A model generated the notes under the pieces. The model ran no database searches, was not told the origin of the DNA, and saw nothing but the letters and a program-made list of their open reading frames with translations. Made by a program: the position numbers and the translations under genes. Below, one piece after another: positions 16,438 through 26,067 of a DNA stretch of 64,000 nucleotides. The stretch comes from CALBJU01 sp965247125 (GTDB taxonomy: Bacteria; Bacteroidota; Rhodothermia; Rhodothermales; UBA10348), in the NCBI GenBank assembly GCA_965247125.1, contig CBDFGO010000002.1, positions 1,116,001-1,180,000 of the forward strand, written 5' to 3'. The first letter of the stretch is position 1. Every line of letters begins with the position of its first letter.

Positions 16438-18339
16438 TTGAGCAAAACGAATTACGATATAATAGTAGTAGGAGGAGGCCACGCCGGTAGCGAAGCCGCG
16501 GCTGCCGCAGCACGGATGGGTGCCCGGACGCTTCTCATCACCATGAGCCTGGAAGCGATTGGTCGGATGTCCTGTAACCCGGCGATCGGCGGCATCGGCA
16601 AAGGTCAGATAGCTAGGGAGATCGATGCGCTTGGTGGCTTAATGGGTCTGGCCACCGACGAATCCGGAATTCAATTTCGAATGCTGAATAGAAGCAAAGG
16701 GCCGGCCGTCTGGTCGCCCCGCGCGCAGTGTGACCGATATATGTATGCGGCTGGCATCCGCAGACGTCTGGAAGGCTTACCCAATCTGTTCATGCGCTCG
16801 GACATGGCGATGGATCTGCTCACTGACGATACCGGTGTTGTCGGGGTGACGACGCAGCTTGGAATGAAAATCACCAGCCGAGCCGTGATTCTGACGAACG
16901 GTACGTTCATGAATGGACAGATCCATATAGGCGACAAGTCGTATGGTGGCGGAAGAATGGGAGAGGGGGCCTCTACGGGCATGACGGGCGCGCTCCATCG
17001 GCTTGGATTTGAGTCTGGCCGACTGAAGACGGGCACTCCTCCTCGATTGGACGGCCGGACGATAGATTATTCCTTGCTGGAAGAGCAGAAGGGTGATGAA
17101 GACCGGACTCCGTTCAGTTTTATGACCGATGCGTTGCCAGAACAGCAAAAAAGCTGCTGGTTGACGTTAACGAGCCCTGAAGTCCACGATATACTCAGGA
17201 CTGGATTTGAACGAAGTCCCATGTTCGTTGGTCGTATCAAGGGCACGGGTCCTCGTTACTGCCCTTCAATCGAAGATAAAATCGACCGGTTTTCTGAAAA
17301 AGACAGCCATCAGCTGTTTCTCGAGCCCGAGGGTTGGCACACGGACGAGATCTATGTAAATGGCTTTTCGACAAGCCTCCCCGAGGACGTTCAGATTTCC
17401 GCCATACGCGCCGTCCCGGGTCTCGCGAACGTTCATATGCTGCGTCCGGGATATGCAATTGAATATGACTACTTCCCCCCGTATCAGCTTCGATACTCAC
17501 TCGAGACGAAGCACGTCAGTGGTCTGTTCTTTGCCGGACAGATAAACGGCACCACGGGATACGAGGAAGCCGGCGCGCAGGGATTGATTGCAGGAATCAA
17601 TGCTGTGCAGTACTTGCGTGGGGTGGATCCGCTCATACTGGAGCGTTCACAGGCCTATATAGGTGTTCTGATCGATGATCTGGTGGCGAAGGGGACAGAT
17701 GAGCCCTACAGGATGTTTACCTCTCGAGCGGAGCACAGAATGATGCTCAGGCAAGACAATGCCGATGAGAGGCTGACGGAATTGGGTGCGGAATATGGAT
17801 TGGTCGATGACGCGCGGCTAACGCGTATGCGCGCGCGCCGCGCTGCAAGGCGCGAGACGGTAAAGAGTGTGAAAAAGACCACGGTAAAACCCGCCGTCGT
17901 GAACGAGTACCTGAAGTCGGTGGGAAGTACGCCAATCAAGCAGGGTGAGAGAATATCAAAGCTCGCACTTCGGCCAGAGGTGAATCTGGAAAATTTGCTC
18001 AAGATCTCCGAAATGGAGGGGTTGATCGAGGACGCCGAAGGGCTCGAGGCTATCGTGGAAATGGTTGAAATCGATCTGAAGTATCAAGGCTACATTGAGC
18101 GTGAAAACGAGTTGATTGATAAAATGGAGAGGTTGGAGGGTCTGAGGATTCCGTTAGAATTCGACTATCAGGGTACCACAAACATTACCATTGAAGCACG
18201 TGAGAAGCTATCAAAGATCAGGCCCGAGAATTTGGGGCAAGCATCGAGGATATCCGGTGTCTCCCCGGCTGACGTTTCCGTCCTGATGATCCTGCTAAAA
18301 TCCGGGAGGGTGGCCAAGAATGGGGACTCAGAGCGTTAG
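16438..18339 (+). CDS. mnmG: tRNA uridine 5-carboxymethylaminomethyl modification FAD enzyme MnmG
   Basis: This 633-residue FAD protein forms a complex with MnmE. The N-terminal dinucleotide fold has VVGGGHAGSEAA, followed by the family blocks SCNPAIGGIGKGQ, LKTGTPPRLDGRTIDY and the TTGYEEAGAQGL motif at about residues 362-373. The C-terminal helical region ends near SLGQ-type LGQASRISGVSPADVS. The start is TTG at 16438 (MSKTNYDIIVVGGG). It is 57 bp after mnmE and is followed by an intergenic parS site. Confidence 0.97.
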   Translation: MSKTNYDIIVVGGGHAGSEAAAAAARMGARTLLITMSLEAIGRMSCNPAIGGIGKGQIAREIDALGGLMGLATDESGIQFRMLNRSKGPAVWSPRAQCDRYMYAAGIRRRLEGLPNLFMRSDMAMDLLTDDTGVVGVTTQLGMKITSRAVILTNGTFMNGQIHIGDKSYGGGRMGEGASTGMTGALHRLGFESGRLKTGTPPRLDGRTIDYSLLEEQKGDEDRTPFSFMTDALPEQQKSCWLTLTSPEVHDILRTGFERSPMFVGRIKGTGPRYCPSIEDKIDRFSEKDSHQLFLEPEGWHTDEIYVNGFSTSLPEDVQISAIRAVPGLANVHMLRPGYAIEYDYFPPYQLRYSLETKHVSGLFFAGQINGTTGYEEAGAQGLIAGINAVQYLRGVDPLILERSQAYIGVLIDDLVAKGTDEPYRMFTSRAEHRMMLRQDNADERLTELGAEYGLVDDARLTRMRARRAARRETVKSVKKTTVKPAVVNEYLKSVGSTPIKQGERISKLALRPEVNLENLLKISEMEGLIEDAEGLEAIVEMVEIDLKYQGYIERENELIDKMERLEGLRIPLEFDYQGTTNITIEAREKLSKIRPENLGQASRISGVSPADVSVLMILLKSGRVAKNGDSER

Positions 18340-18360
18340 ATTGGCCGTTTCACAGAAAAG

Positions 18361-18376
18361 TGTTTCACGTGAAACA
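18361..18376 (+). other. parS: parS centromere-like site
   Basis: TGTTTCACGTGAAACA is a perfect 16-bp palindrome identical to the canonical ParB-binding parS consensus. It lies between the mnmG stop (18339) and the rsmG start (18433). ParB would load here and spread, marking an origin-proximal region. No parA or parB gene is present in the window. Confidence 0.9.
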
Positions 18377-18432
18377 CTTTCTGCGCACTCTCTATCGCGT
18401 CGGGCCGGGAGCTTGTCCGGAGCACACAGCAC

Positions 18433-19077
18433 GTGATGGCAACGTATCCAATACCCCTGTCAGACGATCAAGAACGGCTACTGAATGAGTATGCCAAATT
18501 GCTTCTGAGCGTTAATCGCCGGTTCAATCTCATTTCTCGGTCAGACATCAATCAGGTTCGTCGCCACCATATCGGACACTGTCTGGCCTACGCGATTCTA
18601 GCTTTCCCTGACGGGTGCTCAGTAGTTGATTGGGGGTCTGGCGGCGGACTCCCGGCGATACCCATTGCCATTCTCTGGCCCGGAATCCAGGTTACAGCCG
18701 TCGATTCGAACGGAAATAAAACGCGTGCGGTGGATCTGTTTTGCCGGCGTCTTGGATTGAAAAATTGCAGCTCCTGGCACGGAAGGGCCAGGGATTGGGC
18801 GGGCAGCGTGGATTACTCTGTTTCACGTGCAACGGCGTCTTTATCCGAGCTGTGGGAGTGGCATACAGGGGTGAAGCAAAAAGAGTCCAAGTCAGGAGAC
18901 GGGGAGTGGAAAAGCGGACTTATTTGTCTGAAGGGAGTGGATCTCTCCGAAGAGATCGAGGAATTGGAAACAGTTCATCCCCGCTTACACACGGTGACGA
19001 AGCCTCTATCCATGCTTGATGGTGATCCCTATTTTAGATCGAAAGTCCTGGTTCACGTAACCCAGTCTGATAGATGA
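18433..19077 (+). CDS. rsmG: 16S rRNA (guanine-N7) methyltransferase RsmG
   Basis: This 214-residue SAM-dependent enzyme methylates N7 of G527 (E. coli numbering) in 16S rRNA. Visible marks are LNEYAKLLLSVNRRFNLIS, the SAM-binding VVDWGSGGGLPAIPIAI, VTAVDSNGNK and YSVSRATASL, where VSRA is conserved. The frame opens with GTG at 18433 followed at once by ATG at 18436; either could be the start. It lies after mnmG in the conserved order, but the parAB genes that often follow are replaced by a WYL regulator. A degenerate parS-like sequence lies inside it at 18819-18834. Confidence 0.95.
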   Translation: MMATYPIPLSDDQERLLNEYAKLLLSVNRRFNLISRSDINQVRRHHIGHCLAYAILAFPDGCSVVDWGSGGGLPAIPIAILWPGIQVTAVDSNGNKTRAVDLFCRRLGLKNCSSWHGRARDWAGSVDYSVSRATASLSELWEWHTGVKQKESKSGDGEWKSGLICLKGVDLSEEIEELETVHPRLHTVTKPLSMLDGDPYFRSKVLVHVTQSDR

Positions 19078-19080
19078 TTC

Positions 19081-20052
19081 ATGCCCAAATCGGATAAGCA
19101 AGGAACACGTACGGAGCGCCTGTTCGCGACGATTTTGCTCCTGCAGAATCGACCCAATATGACGAGCAGAGACCTGGCAGAGCACTTCGGGGTGAGTCGT
19201 CGAACGGTATTCCGAGATCTTCGTGCACTTTCTGACTCCGGTGTGCCCCTCACATACTCTGAGGGCGGTGGGTATGAAATCCTTGAGGGATATCAACTAC
19301 CGCCGCTTATGCTCACCGCCAGAGAGGCGGCGACATTGATTGTGGGTACCGAGTTTATGAAACTCCAGTCGGATGCTTCGATGCGGGAGGATGCCGACGC
19401 CGTTTCTCTGAAGATCCGATCTGTTCTACCAAGGGAGATTCGAGAATACATTGATCAGCTTTCCGACAACACCGTACTCGATCCTTACTGGGTGCATGCG
19501 GTTCGCACCGAGGGTGCAGAATCCGGCAAGTGGTATAAACTGTCTGAGGCAGCTGCTCGATCGAGAAAGGTGATCATGGAATACTTCGTTGACAGTCGAC
19601 AGGAATTAACCCAACGTCGCGTCGATCCGCTGGGTCTAGTTTACTACACCGATCATTGGAATCTTATCGCCTTCGATCACCTGCGCGAGGAGATACGCAA
19701 CTTCCGACTCGATCGCATCGAAGAGATGTTCGTGCTGAGCGAAGGATTCGACAGACCCGAGGGATTCGATCTTCAGGCATACCTGGAGGAAGACGGCCAG
19801 CAAACATCGAGTATCCAGGTAATCCTGTCGTTCGATGCCACCGCATACGTGAGAGCAAGGGCGAGCATACCAGCCCGGGTAGAAAAGGAGACCCGTGTTA
19901 AGGACCGTGTCGAAGTGACCTTCCATTTCGGGAATCAAAATTACCTGGCGTCATGGTTACTTCGATTCGGTGGGACAGTCCGGGTGCTTGAACCCAAAGA
20001 ATTGGCCGATGCACATCTTGAGGCCGCGCAGAAAATAGTAGGTTATTACTAG
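19081..20052 (+). CDS. YafY-type transcriptional regulator (HTH + WYL domain)
   Basis: This 323-residue protein has an N-terminal DeoR-like helix-turn-helix (MTSRDLAEHFGVSRRTVFRD, about residues 28-47). A central WYL domain follows at about 150-230 (SRKVIMEYFVDSRQ, RRVDPLGLVYYTDHWNLIAF), and then a C-terminal WCX extension. WYL proteins sense small ligands or nucleic acids and often control DNA-damage or defence genes. No target is evident here. It starts 3 bp after rsmG and is probably co-transcribed. Confidence 0.92.
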   Translation: MPKSDKQGTRTERLFATILLLQNRPNMTSRDLAEHFGVSRRTVFRDLRALSDSGVPLTYSEGGGYEILEGYQLPPLMLTAREAATLIVGTEFMKLQSDASMREDADAVSLKIRSVLPREIREYIDQLSDNTVLDPYWVHAVRTEGAESGKWYKLSEAAARSRKVIMEYFVDSRQELTQRRVDPLGLVYYTDHWNLIAFDHLREEIRNFRLDRIEEMFVLSEGFDRPEGFDLQAYLEEDGQQTSSIQVILSFDATAYVRARASIPARVEKETRVKDRVEVTFHFGNQNYLASWLLRFGGTVRVLEPKELADAHLEAAQKIVGYY

Positions 20053-20187
20053 TTTATAGTACAGTTCTTATGGGCGGTTTCGAAACTCTCTATAAACCAG
20101 TGCGGCCCAACCGGTTAATAGTATTTTTCGAAAAATGGCTGCCGCTCTACTTCGATGGATCAATACGGGGGCCTACAACCACACGAC

Positions 20188-23100
20188 TCACGCAGCGTCA
20201 GAGAGTTTTTTCAGCAGGTCTCGAGCGGCTGGAAGAGAAGGAACCATCTGAATGATCGCCCGAAGTTTTCCACTTCGACTCTCCTTCAATACATATTCGT
20301 TGTCCAGTTTGGAAAGCCGTTCGAGCAACGGGTGAAAGATGTTGTCGAAAAACCATGAATCGTCATCGGGTCCCGGAACGCTCAAAAAGAGTCGCTCATT
20401 TTTATAGGTGACCTTGGGCAGTCGTAATTCCTGGCCCAGCATTTTGAGTTCGACGCTGCAGAAAAGATTCTCTACTTCAGAGGGAGGTTTTCCGAAACGG
20501 TCCTCGAGCTCATCCCGAAGTGCGCCGAGATCGGCGGTGAGTTTGCACTCCGAGATTCGCCGATACAAATTCAGACGCTCGATCCTGTTGGACAGATATG
20601 TTTCTGGTATGAGGGCGTCGGCGTCGACATCAATGGTCGTCTCCGAAGCGCGCGGACGCTGAGATCCCTCGAACAATTCTGAAAATTCTTCGGACCGGAG
20701 TTCCACGACGGCCTCATCAAGGATGCGATGGTAGGTTTCGAACCCCACGTCCGCAATGAATCCGCTCTGTTCGGCGCCGAGCATATTGCCTGCTCCTCGA
20801 ATATCCAGGTCTCGCATCGCGATATGGAACCCACTTCCGAGTTCACTGAACTCTTCCACGGCCTGAAGACGTTGTTTAGCCTCGCGGGTGAGGCTGTGAA
20901 CCGAAGGAACCAGCAGATAGCAGAAAGCCTTTCGACCCGACCGACCGACCCGCCCACGAAGCTGGTGGAGTTCTGCGAGACCGAAGTAATCGGCCCGGTT
21001 GATGATGATCGTGTTCGCATTCGGTATGTCCAGACCATTTTCGATGATGTTCGTGCTGATGAGAACATCAAATGCGCCCTCGACAAATCCCATCATCACC
21101 CGCTCCAGATTGGTGCCCTTCATCTGCCCATGGGCGGTCTGAATCCTGACGTCCGGCACGAGCATGCGGAGCATATCGGAAAACTCGTCAATCGACTGGA
21201 CTCGATTATGAATGAAAAATACCTGCCCCCCTCGGTTGATCTCGTAGAGCAGGGCGTCTCGAATCAGATCCTTGTCGAATGCATGAATTTCGGTATTGAT
21301 GGGCTGGCGGTTTTCGGGAGCCGTGGCGATGATGGAGAGGTCGCGTGCCCCCATCAATGAAAACTGCAGGGTACGCGGAATGGGCGTGGCGGTCAGCGTC
21401 AACGTATCCACACTCACACGGAGTTTTCGAAGTTTTTCCTTCATGGTGACCCCGAATCGCTGCTCTTCGTCTACAATGAGTAATCCCAGGTCTTTGAAAA
21501 GAACATCTTTGGATATCAGGCGATGGGTCCCGATAAGAATATCGACTTGTCCTGCCGCCAGCCGCCCCAACGTTTCTTTCAGTTGTGCCGGAGTCCGAAA
21601 TCTTGACAGGACTCCGATCTCGACGGGATAGTTGCCGAGTCGGTTTTTGAATGTGCGATGGTGCTGCATGGCGAGAACGGTAGTCGGAACGAGAATGGCA
21701 ACCTGTTTTCCATCCTGCACGGCCTTGAATGCGGCCCGGATCGCAATCTCCGTCTTTCCGAATCCGACATCCCCGCACACCAGCCGGTCCATGGGTTGGG
21801 GATGCTGCATATCCTCTTTGACTGATTCGCTCGTCGAGGCCTGGTCGGGAGTATCTTCGAACTGAAACGATGCCTCTAGTTCACGTTGCCACACCGTATC
21901 GCCGGAAAACGCGAACCCGTCGGATGCCTTTCGTTGCGCGTAGAGTCGAATCAGATCCCGGGCAATGTCTTTGACGCGTGATTTGGTCCGTGTCTTGGCC
22001 TTTTCCCACTGACCCGAGCCCAGTTTCGTCAGGAGCGGTTGGTGGCCTTCCTTGCCCTTGTACTTGTGAAGCTTGTGCAGGGCGTTGACGTTCACGTAGA
22101 GCGTGTCGCCACTAAGGTAGAGGAGCCGAACTGCTTCCTGTTTTCGATCGCGTACCGTTATCTGCTCCAGACCAGCAAATTTTCCGATCCCGTAATCGAT
22201 GTGGACGACAAAATCACCTGGTGTCAGGTGCTGTAGTTCACGCAGACTGAGTCCACCATATCGCTTTTTCTGTTTCCTTGCAGTCGGCCTATGGTACCTG
22301 TCGAAGATCTCATGATCCGTATAGAGGGCCAGATCTACTTCCGGTATTTCGAATCCCCGGTGGATTGATTCCACCTTCAGCCTGACCATACCCGAGGCGA
22401 TATCCTCTTCGAGGAGTTCGGTAAGCCGGCCCTCCTGTCCACGGTTGTCGCATAGAATAGTCGTATTCAGGCCCTTCGGGTTGTTCTCCAGTATCCGGTG
22501 CCGAAGCTGTGCAATTCTGGCGTCGAAAGACGGCTGTGGCGTAGAATCTACGTCGATTCGGTCGGTGACGTCCTCCTGGAAGGTTCCAAAATGTATCGTC
22601 GACAGCGGATAGGTTGCGGTTCGAACAGCTGCTTCATCCAGGTAGAGTGACTCGGTCTCCGGGAGATCGAGCGTCGTGTTCTCCTTATGTTGTGCAGAGC
22701 GCGCCATGGCCGCCTGCCGAGACGCGTCCCGCTTGTTGAAAGCTTCCGTGACTCCTTCATAAAGCGCCGCGCTGTCATGTAGAATCAATAGGGACGTGGT
22801 AGGGAAGAAGCTCGTCAATGAGATCCGAGAATCCGCTGGACTGGAGGCGCCCTCAAGATTCGGTACGATGCGCGCGCTCGTCTTTCTACTGATAGATCGC
22901 TGGGTGTGAATATCAAACTCGCGGATCGAATCAATTTCATCCCCAAAAAATTCAACCCGAATGGGATAGGATCCGATGAAAGGGAATATGTCCAGGATGC
23001 CTCCCCGCAGGGCAAGATCTCCCGGCGCCTGAGCAAATTCGGTGCGGGTAAATCCCTGTTCGACGAGTCGTTCAATCAGGACTTCGGGATCAATCTCATC

Positions 23101-23607
23101 GCCGACCTCCAGCTGTTGGGATGCTCCTTCGATTGCATCTGGCGGCGGCACTTTTTCGATCAGTGCATCAATACTAGTAACTAGTATACCTACGAATGAA
23201 TCTTTTAGCCGTTGCAGGACATCGCCTCGGGCAATTGTTGGAGAAGGATCCGGAATGTGTTCAGAATCGAAGGGGCGATTGTCAGAAGGAGGAAGCAGGA
23301 GAACCTGTTCGTCAGAACCAAGAATCTGTTGAAGGTCTGAACCGAAGAATGCGGCGCCGTCGGGATCGGCCAGCACACAGATGAGCGGTCGATCGGTTCT
23401 TTGAAATACTTCGACGGTTAGGAAAGCCGGAAGCGAACCGACAGCGCCGCGAACAGAAACGTGGGTTCCTCCAACGGCGTCCGTTGTTGGCGCCTCACCA
23501 GCCCATGCGATAAGCTGTTTAGAGAATGAGGCAGGTGATATTAATTGACGTAGGGCTTCTAGCGACACGGCGAAGAGGAAATGGCAAAACGACCGTTGAT
23601 ACGGCAA
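20188..23607 (-). CDS. mfd: Transcription-repair coupling factor Mfd
   Basis: This 1139-residue ATP-driven translocase removes stalled RNA polymerase and recruits UvrA. The N-terminal UvrB-like part carries PFDSEHIPDPSPTIARGDVL. The CarD-like RNA-polymerase interaction domain lies at about 480-560 (LTPGDFVVHIDYGIGKFAGLE). The helicase part has Walker A GDVGFGKTEIAIRAA, the box DEEQRFG, TATPIPRTLQ and the TRG motif region LHQLRGRVGRSGRKAFCYLL. The start is taken as TTG at 23607; a GTG at 23568 is possible. The substrate nuclease subunit UvrA is encoded at 37650-40589 in this window. Confidence 0.96.
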   Translation of the reverse strand: MPYQRSFCHFLFAVSLEALRQLISPASFSKQLIAWAGEAPTTDAVGGTHVSVRGAVGSLPAFLTVEVFQRTDRPLICVLADPDGAAFFGSDLQQILGSDEQVLLLPPSDNRPFDSEHIPDPSPTIARGDVLQRLKDSFVGILVTSIDALIEKVPPPDAIEGASQQLEVGDEIDPEVLIERLVEQGFTRTEFAQAPGDLALRGGILDIFPFIGSYPIRVEFFGDEIDSIREFDIHTQRSISRKTSARIVPNLEGASSPADSRISLTSFFPTTSLLILHDSAALYEGVTEAFNKRDASRQAAMARSAQHKENTTLDLPETESLYLDEAAVRTATYPLSTIHFGTFQEDVTDRIDVDSTPQPSFDARIAQLRHRILENNPKGLNTTILCDNRGQEGRLTELLEEDIASGMVRLKVESIHRGFEIPEVDLALYTDHEIFDRYHRPTARKQKKRYGGLSLRELQHLTPGDFVVHIDYGIGKFAGLEQITVRDRKQEAVRLLYLSGDTLYVNVNALHKLHKYKGKEGHQPLLTKLGSGQWEKAKTRTKSRVKDIARDLIRLYAQRKASDGFAFSGDTVWQRELEASFQFEDTPDQASTSESVKEDMQHPQPMDRLVCGDVGFGKTEIAIRAAFKAVQDGKQVAILVPTTVLAMQHHRTFKNRLGNYPVEIGVLSRFRTPAQLKETLGRLAAGQVDILIGTHRLISKDVLFKDLGLLIVDEEQRFGVTMKEKLRKLRVSVDTLTLTATPIPRTLQFSLMGARDLSIIATAPENRQPINTEIHAFDKDLIRDALLYEINRGGQVFFIHNRVQSIDEFSDMLRMLVPDVRIQTAHGQMKGTNLERVMMGFVEGAFDVLISTNIIENGLDIPNANTIIINRADYFGLAELHQLRGRVGRSGRKAFCYLLVPSVHSLTREAKQRLQAVEEFSELGSGFHIAMRDLDIRGAGNMLGAEQSGFIADVGFETYHRILDEAVVELRSEEFSELFEGSQRPRASETTIDVDADALIPETYLSNRIERLNLYRRISECKLTADLGALRDELEDRFGKPPSEVENLFCSVELKMLGQELRLPKVTYKNERLFLSVPGPDDDSWFFDNIFHPLLERLSKLDNEYVLKESRSGKLRAIIQMVPSLPAARDLLKKLSDAA

Positions 23608-23684
23608 AGGGATTCAACGGGTCCACCAAAGCCTGTTGACAAAATGGAACCCGGCATCATGTTCTCAGATCGCATTAACAGCCT

Positions 23685-24620
23685 CTAATCTGGCTCATAG
23701 CTGATGCCCTCAATTGCACCCCGGACAAATCCTCTTGATGCGTGCAGTCTAGACGCGCTTTCTTCCAGGGAAACCCCCGCCAGGTGCATGACTAGGGCTG
23801 TCTTCACATGCCCGCCACCCCGGTCAAGGACGGAGGACGCCGTATCATAATCGACGCCCGTCACGATCATAACCGTTCGTTTGGATCGCTCAACCAGTTT
23901 TGCGTTGGTCATTTGAAGATCCACCATCATGTTCTCGTAAACCTTCCCGATCCTGATCATACTGGCCGTTGTGAGCATATTGAGCACCATTTTCTGCGCG
24001 GTTCCGCTCTTCATTCTTGTAGACCCCATGACGACCTCGGGTCCGACCACCGGGCAAATCGCAATATCCACGTCGAGACTGAATTCTGAGCGTGGAGTAC
24101 ACGTGATGAACAGCGTCTTGCAGCCAATGTGCCTTGCTCTCTCAACGGCTCCCACCACGTACGGCGTTCTGCGACTGGCCGCAATCCCACAAACGACATC
24201 CCCGCTTTCGACACCCGCTTCGTGAATGGCGCGGTGTCCGTTCTCTTCGAGGTCTTCGGCGCCCTCCTGGGACTTGAATACAGCCGCTGGGCCTCCAGCG
24301 ATCAGACCCTGGACCATATCGGGATCGGAACCGAAAGTTGGCGGGCACTCCGAGGCGTCAAGAATGCCGAGGCGACCACTCGTTCCTGCTCCCGCGTAGA
24401 GTAATCTGCCACCCGCCCTGAAGGTCTCAACGATGATGTCGACCGCGTCGGCGATGTAATCCAGTTGGGTAGCGACAGCGTCCGCCACGAGTCTGTCCTC
24501 CGAACTGATGATCTCGAGAATGCCGCGCACAGATTCTGTGTCGATGTTTTTGGAACGAGGGTTTCTCTGCTCGGTGGCCAATTTCTCGATTTTCGAAAAA
24601 AGAGGAGGTGCTTTGCTCAT
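23685..24620 (-). CDS. murQ: N-acetylmuramic acid 6-phosphate etherase
   Basis: This 311-residue SIS-domain enzyme cleaves the D-lactyl ether of MurNAc-6-phosphate to give GlcNAc-6-phosphate in peptidoglycan recycling. Family marks are TEQRNPRSKNIDTES near the N-terminus, RLLYAGAGTSGRLGILDASE, and MGSTRMKSGTAQKMVLNML. Length is normal. GAGG lies 8 nt before the ATG at 24620. It is divergent from recF and 77 bp upstream of mfd on the same strand, so the two may be co-transcribed. Confidence 0.96.
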   Translation of the reverse strand: MSKAPPLFSKIEKLATEQRNPRSKNIDTESVRGILEIISSEDRLVADAVATQLDYIADAVDIIVETFRAGGRLLYAGAGTSGRLGILDASECPPTFGSDPDMVQGLIAGGPAAVFKSQEGAEDLEENGHRAIHEAGVESGDVVCGIAASRRTPYVVGAVERARHIGCKTLFITCTPRSEFSLDVDIAICPVVGPEVVMGSTRMKSGTAQKMVLNMLTTASMIRIGKVYENMMVDLQMTNAKLVERSKRTVMIVTGVDYDTASSVLDRGGGHVKTALVMHLAGVSLEESASRLHASRGFVRGAIEGISYEPD

Positions 24621-24797
24621 GAAAAGCCTCTGAAAGGCATATATCGTACTATTTTTCGGCCGGTGGGTCCGTTTCCCGGGGTCAGCAATATAGCGGAAGT
24701 GGATACCCAGGCGGCCAATTGGCCACCATCCTCCTCGAACGAATGCGTAGGATCTGCGTACCTACTCAGGCACTCACCCTCCGTGCATTTGCGCTCG

Positions 24798-25997
24798 ATG
24801 GAAGTGGTGCTTCCCGCTCAATTGTCCAAGATAAAGTTTTCAGTCGGCTCTTTGTTTATCAAGTCGATACATCTAAAAGGAATTCGCGCCCATCAGGACT
24901 CGACCGTCAACTTCGACGACGGCATAAATCTGATTGTTGGCCCCAACGGCGCAGGAAAAACAAATATTCTGGAAGCCGTCCATCTGCTCTGTCTGTCCAA
25001 AAGCTTTCTAACGTCCAACGACCGATACGTTCTCCGGAGAGGCGAGCCATTTTATGAAGTGGAAGGCCATTTCGAATCGGATGTTCGAGGCTCCGTTACG
25101 GTTCGAGCCGCCTTCGTGCCCGGAGAGGGCAAGAAAATCTTCGTCGGGGGCGCCGTTCTTGAGCGTATGGTTGATCTGGTTGGGCGGTTTCCGATCGTCG
25201 TCTTTTCTCCGGGCGATCAACGATTGACAGCAGAAGGCCCGGAATTCAGGCGCCGCTTTTTGGACAACATCGTGTCTCAGTCCAGCAGTCTCTACCTGGA
25301 CCACCTTTTACGGTATAAAAAGGCCCTCAAACAGCGAAATGAACTATTACTGAGCGGCCGAAAGAGAAGACAGGCCCCGGATTCCGTTCTACTGGATTCG
25401 TGGACTCAGGAGCTCGTTCTACACGGAGCAGCAATCATTACCGATCGAATTCGCTTCATAGAAAAGTATGCCGAACATCTAGAGCGCGCCTTCGAACAGA
25501 TAAGCTCGGTCGCAGAGCGACCGACTATCGTGTATACGCCATTTGCGGATCACCAGGCCACACCCGAAAATGCGAGCGATCTTTACCGGGCGGAACTTGA
25601 ACGCAGACGTCGGTCAGAACTGGATCGAGGGGTAACCCTGGTCGGGCCCCACCGTGACGACCTGGAAATGTACCTGGATGAGATGCCGGTCCGACGTTTT
25701 GCATCGCAAGGTCAACATCGCACGTTTGGAATGGCCCTGAAGCTTGCGCAGTACGACTATATGAAAGCCCGATCTGCAGAGAGGCCGATCTTACTCCTGG
25801 ACGATATTTTTGATAATCTCGATCCCGGCCGGATAGGCGTATTTCTGGACATTCTCGATTCTGATGTCATCGGCCAGAGTATCACCACCGCGGCACGGAA
25901 GGAAATAGTGTACAACCATCTTGGCTCGCATCCCTGTCGAACGACTTTTGTGGCAGCGGGTGGTCTTGTACTCGAAAAGGAACCCGAGGACGTATAG
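24798..25997 (+). CDS. recF: DNA replication and repair protein RecF
   Basis: This SMC-like ATPase loads RecA at gaps with RecO and RecR. Marks are IKSIHLKGIRAHQDSTVNF, Walker A VGPNGAGKTNILEAVHLL, LVGPHRDDLEMYLD, the signature RRFASQGQHRTFGMALKLA, and Walker B PILLLDDIFDNLD. ATG at 24798 gives 399 residues; TTG at 24852 (M-FIKSIHLKG) gives 381, closer to the family and plausible since TTG starts are frequent. The open frame extends to 24465 but the extra part has no RecF similarity. It is not next to dnaA or dnaN here. Confidence 0.95.
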   Translation: MEVVLPAQLSKIKFSVGSLFIKSIHLKGIRAHQDSTVNFDDGINLIVGPNGAGKTNILEAVHLLCLSKSFLTSNDRYVLRRGEPFYEVEGHFESDVRGSVTVRAAFVPGEGKKIFVGGAVLERMVDLVGRFPIVVFSPGDQRLTAEGPEFRRRFLDNIVSQSSSLYLDHLLRYKKALKQRNELLLSGRKRRQAPDSVLLDSWTQELVLHGAAIITDRIRFIEKYAEHLERAFEQISSVAERPTIVYTPFADHQATPENASDLYRAELERRRRSELDRGVTLVGPHRDDLEMYLDEMPVRRFASQGQHRTFGMALKLAQYDYMKARSAERPILLLDDIFDNLDPGRIGVFLDILDSDVIGQSITTAARKEIVYNHLGSHPCRTTFVAAGGLVLEKEPEDV

Positions 25998-26067
25998 ATC
26001 GGAACGCGTAACAACGCGAGTACCGATTTGAGACGACATCATCAGCAACAAATAGTGTCAGCGCCGA

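Noticed and set aside
24465..24797. N-terminal extension of RecF
   Set aside because: The extra 111 codons overlap the divergent murQ gene and have no RecF similarity; RecF normally starts a few residues before IKSIHLKG.
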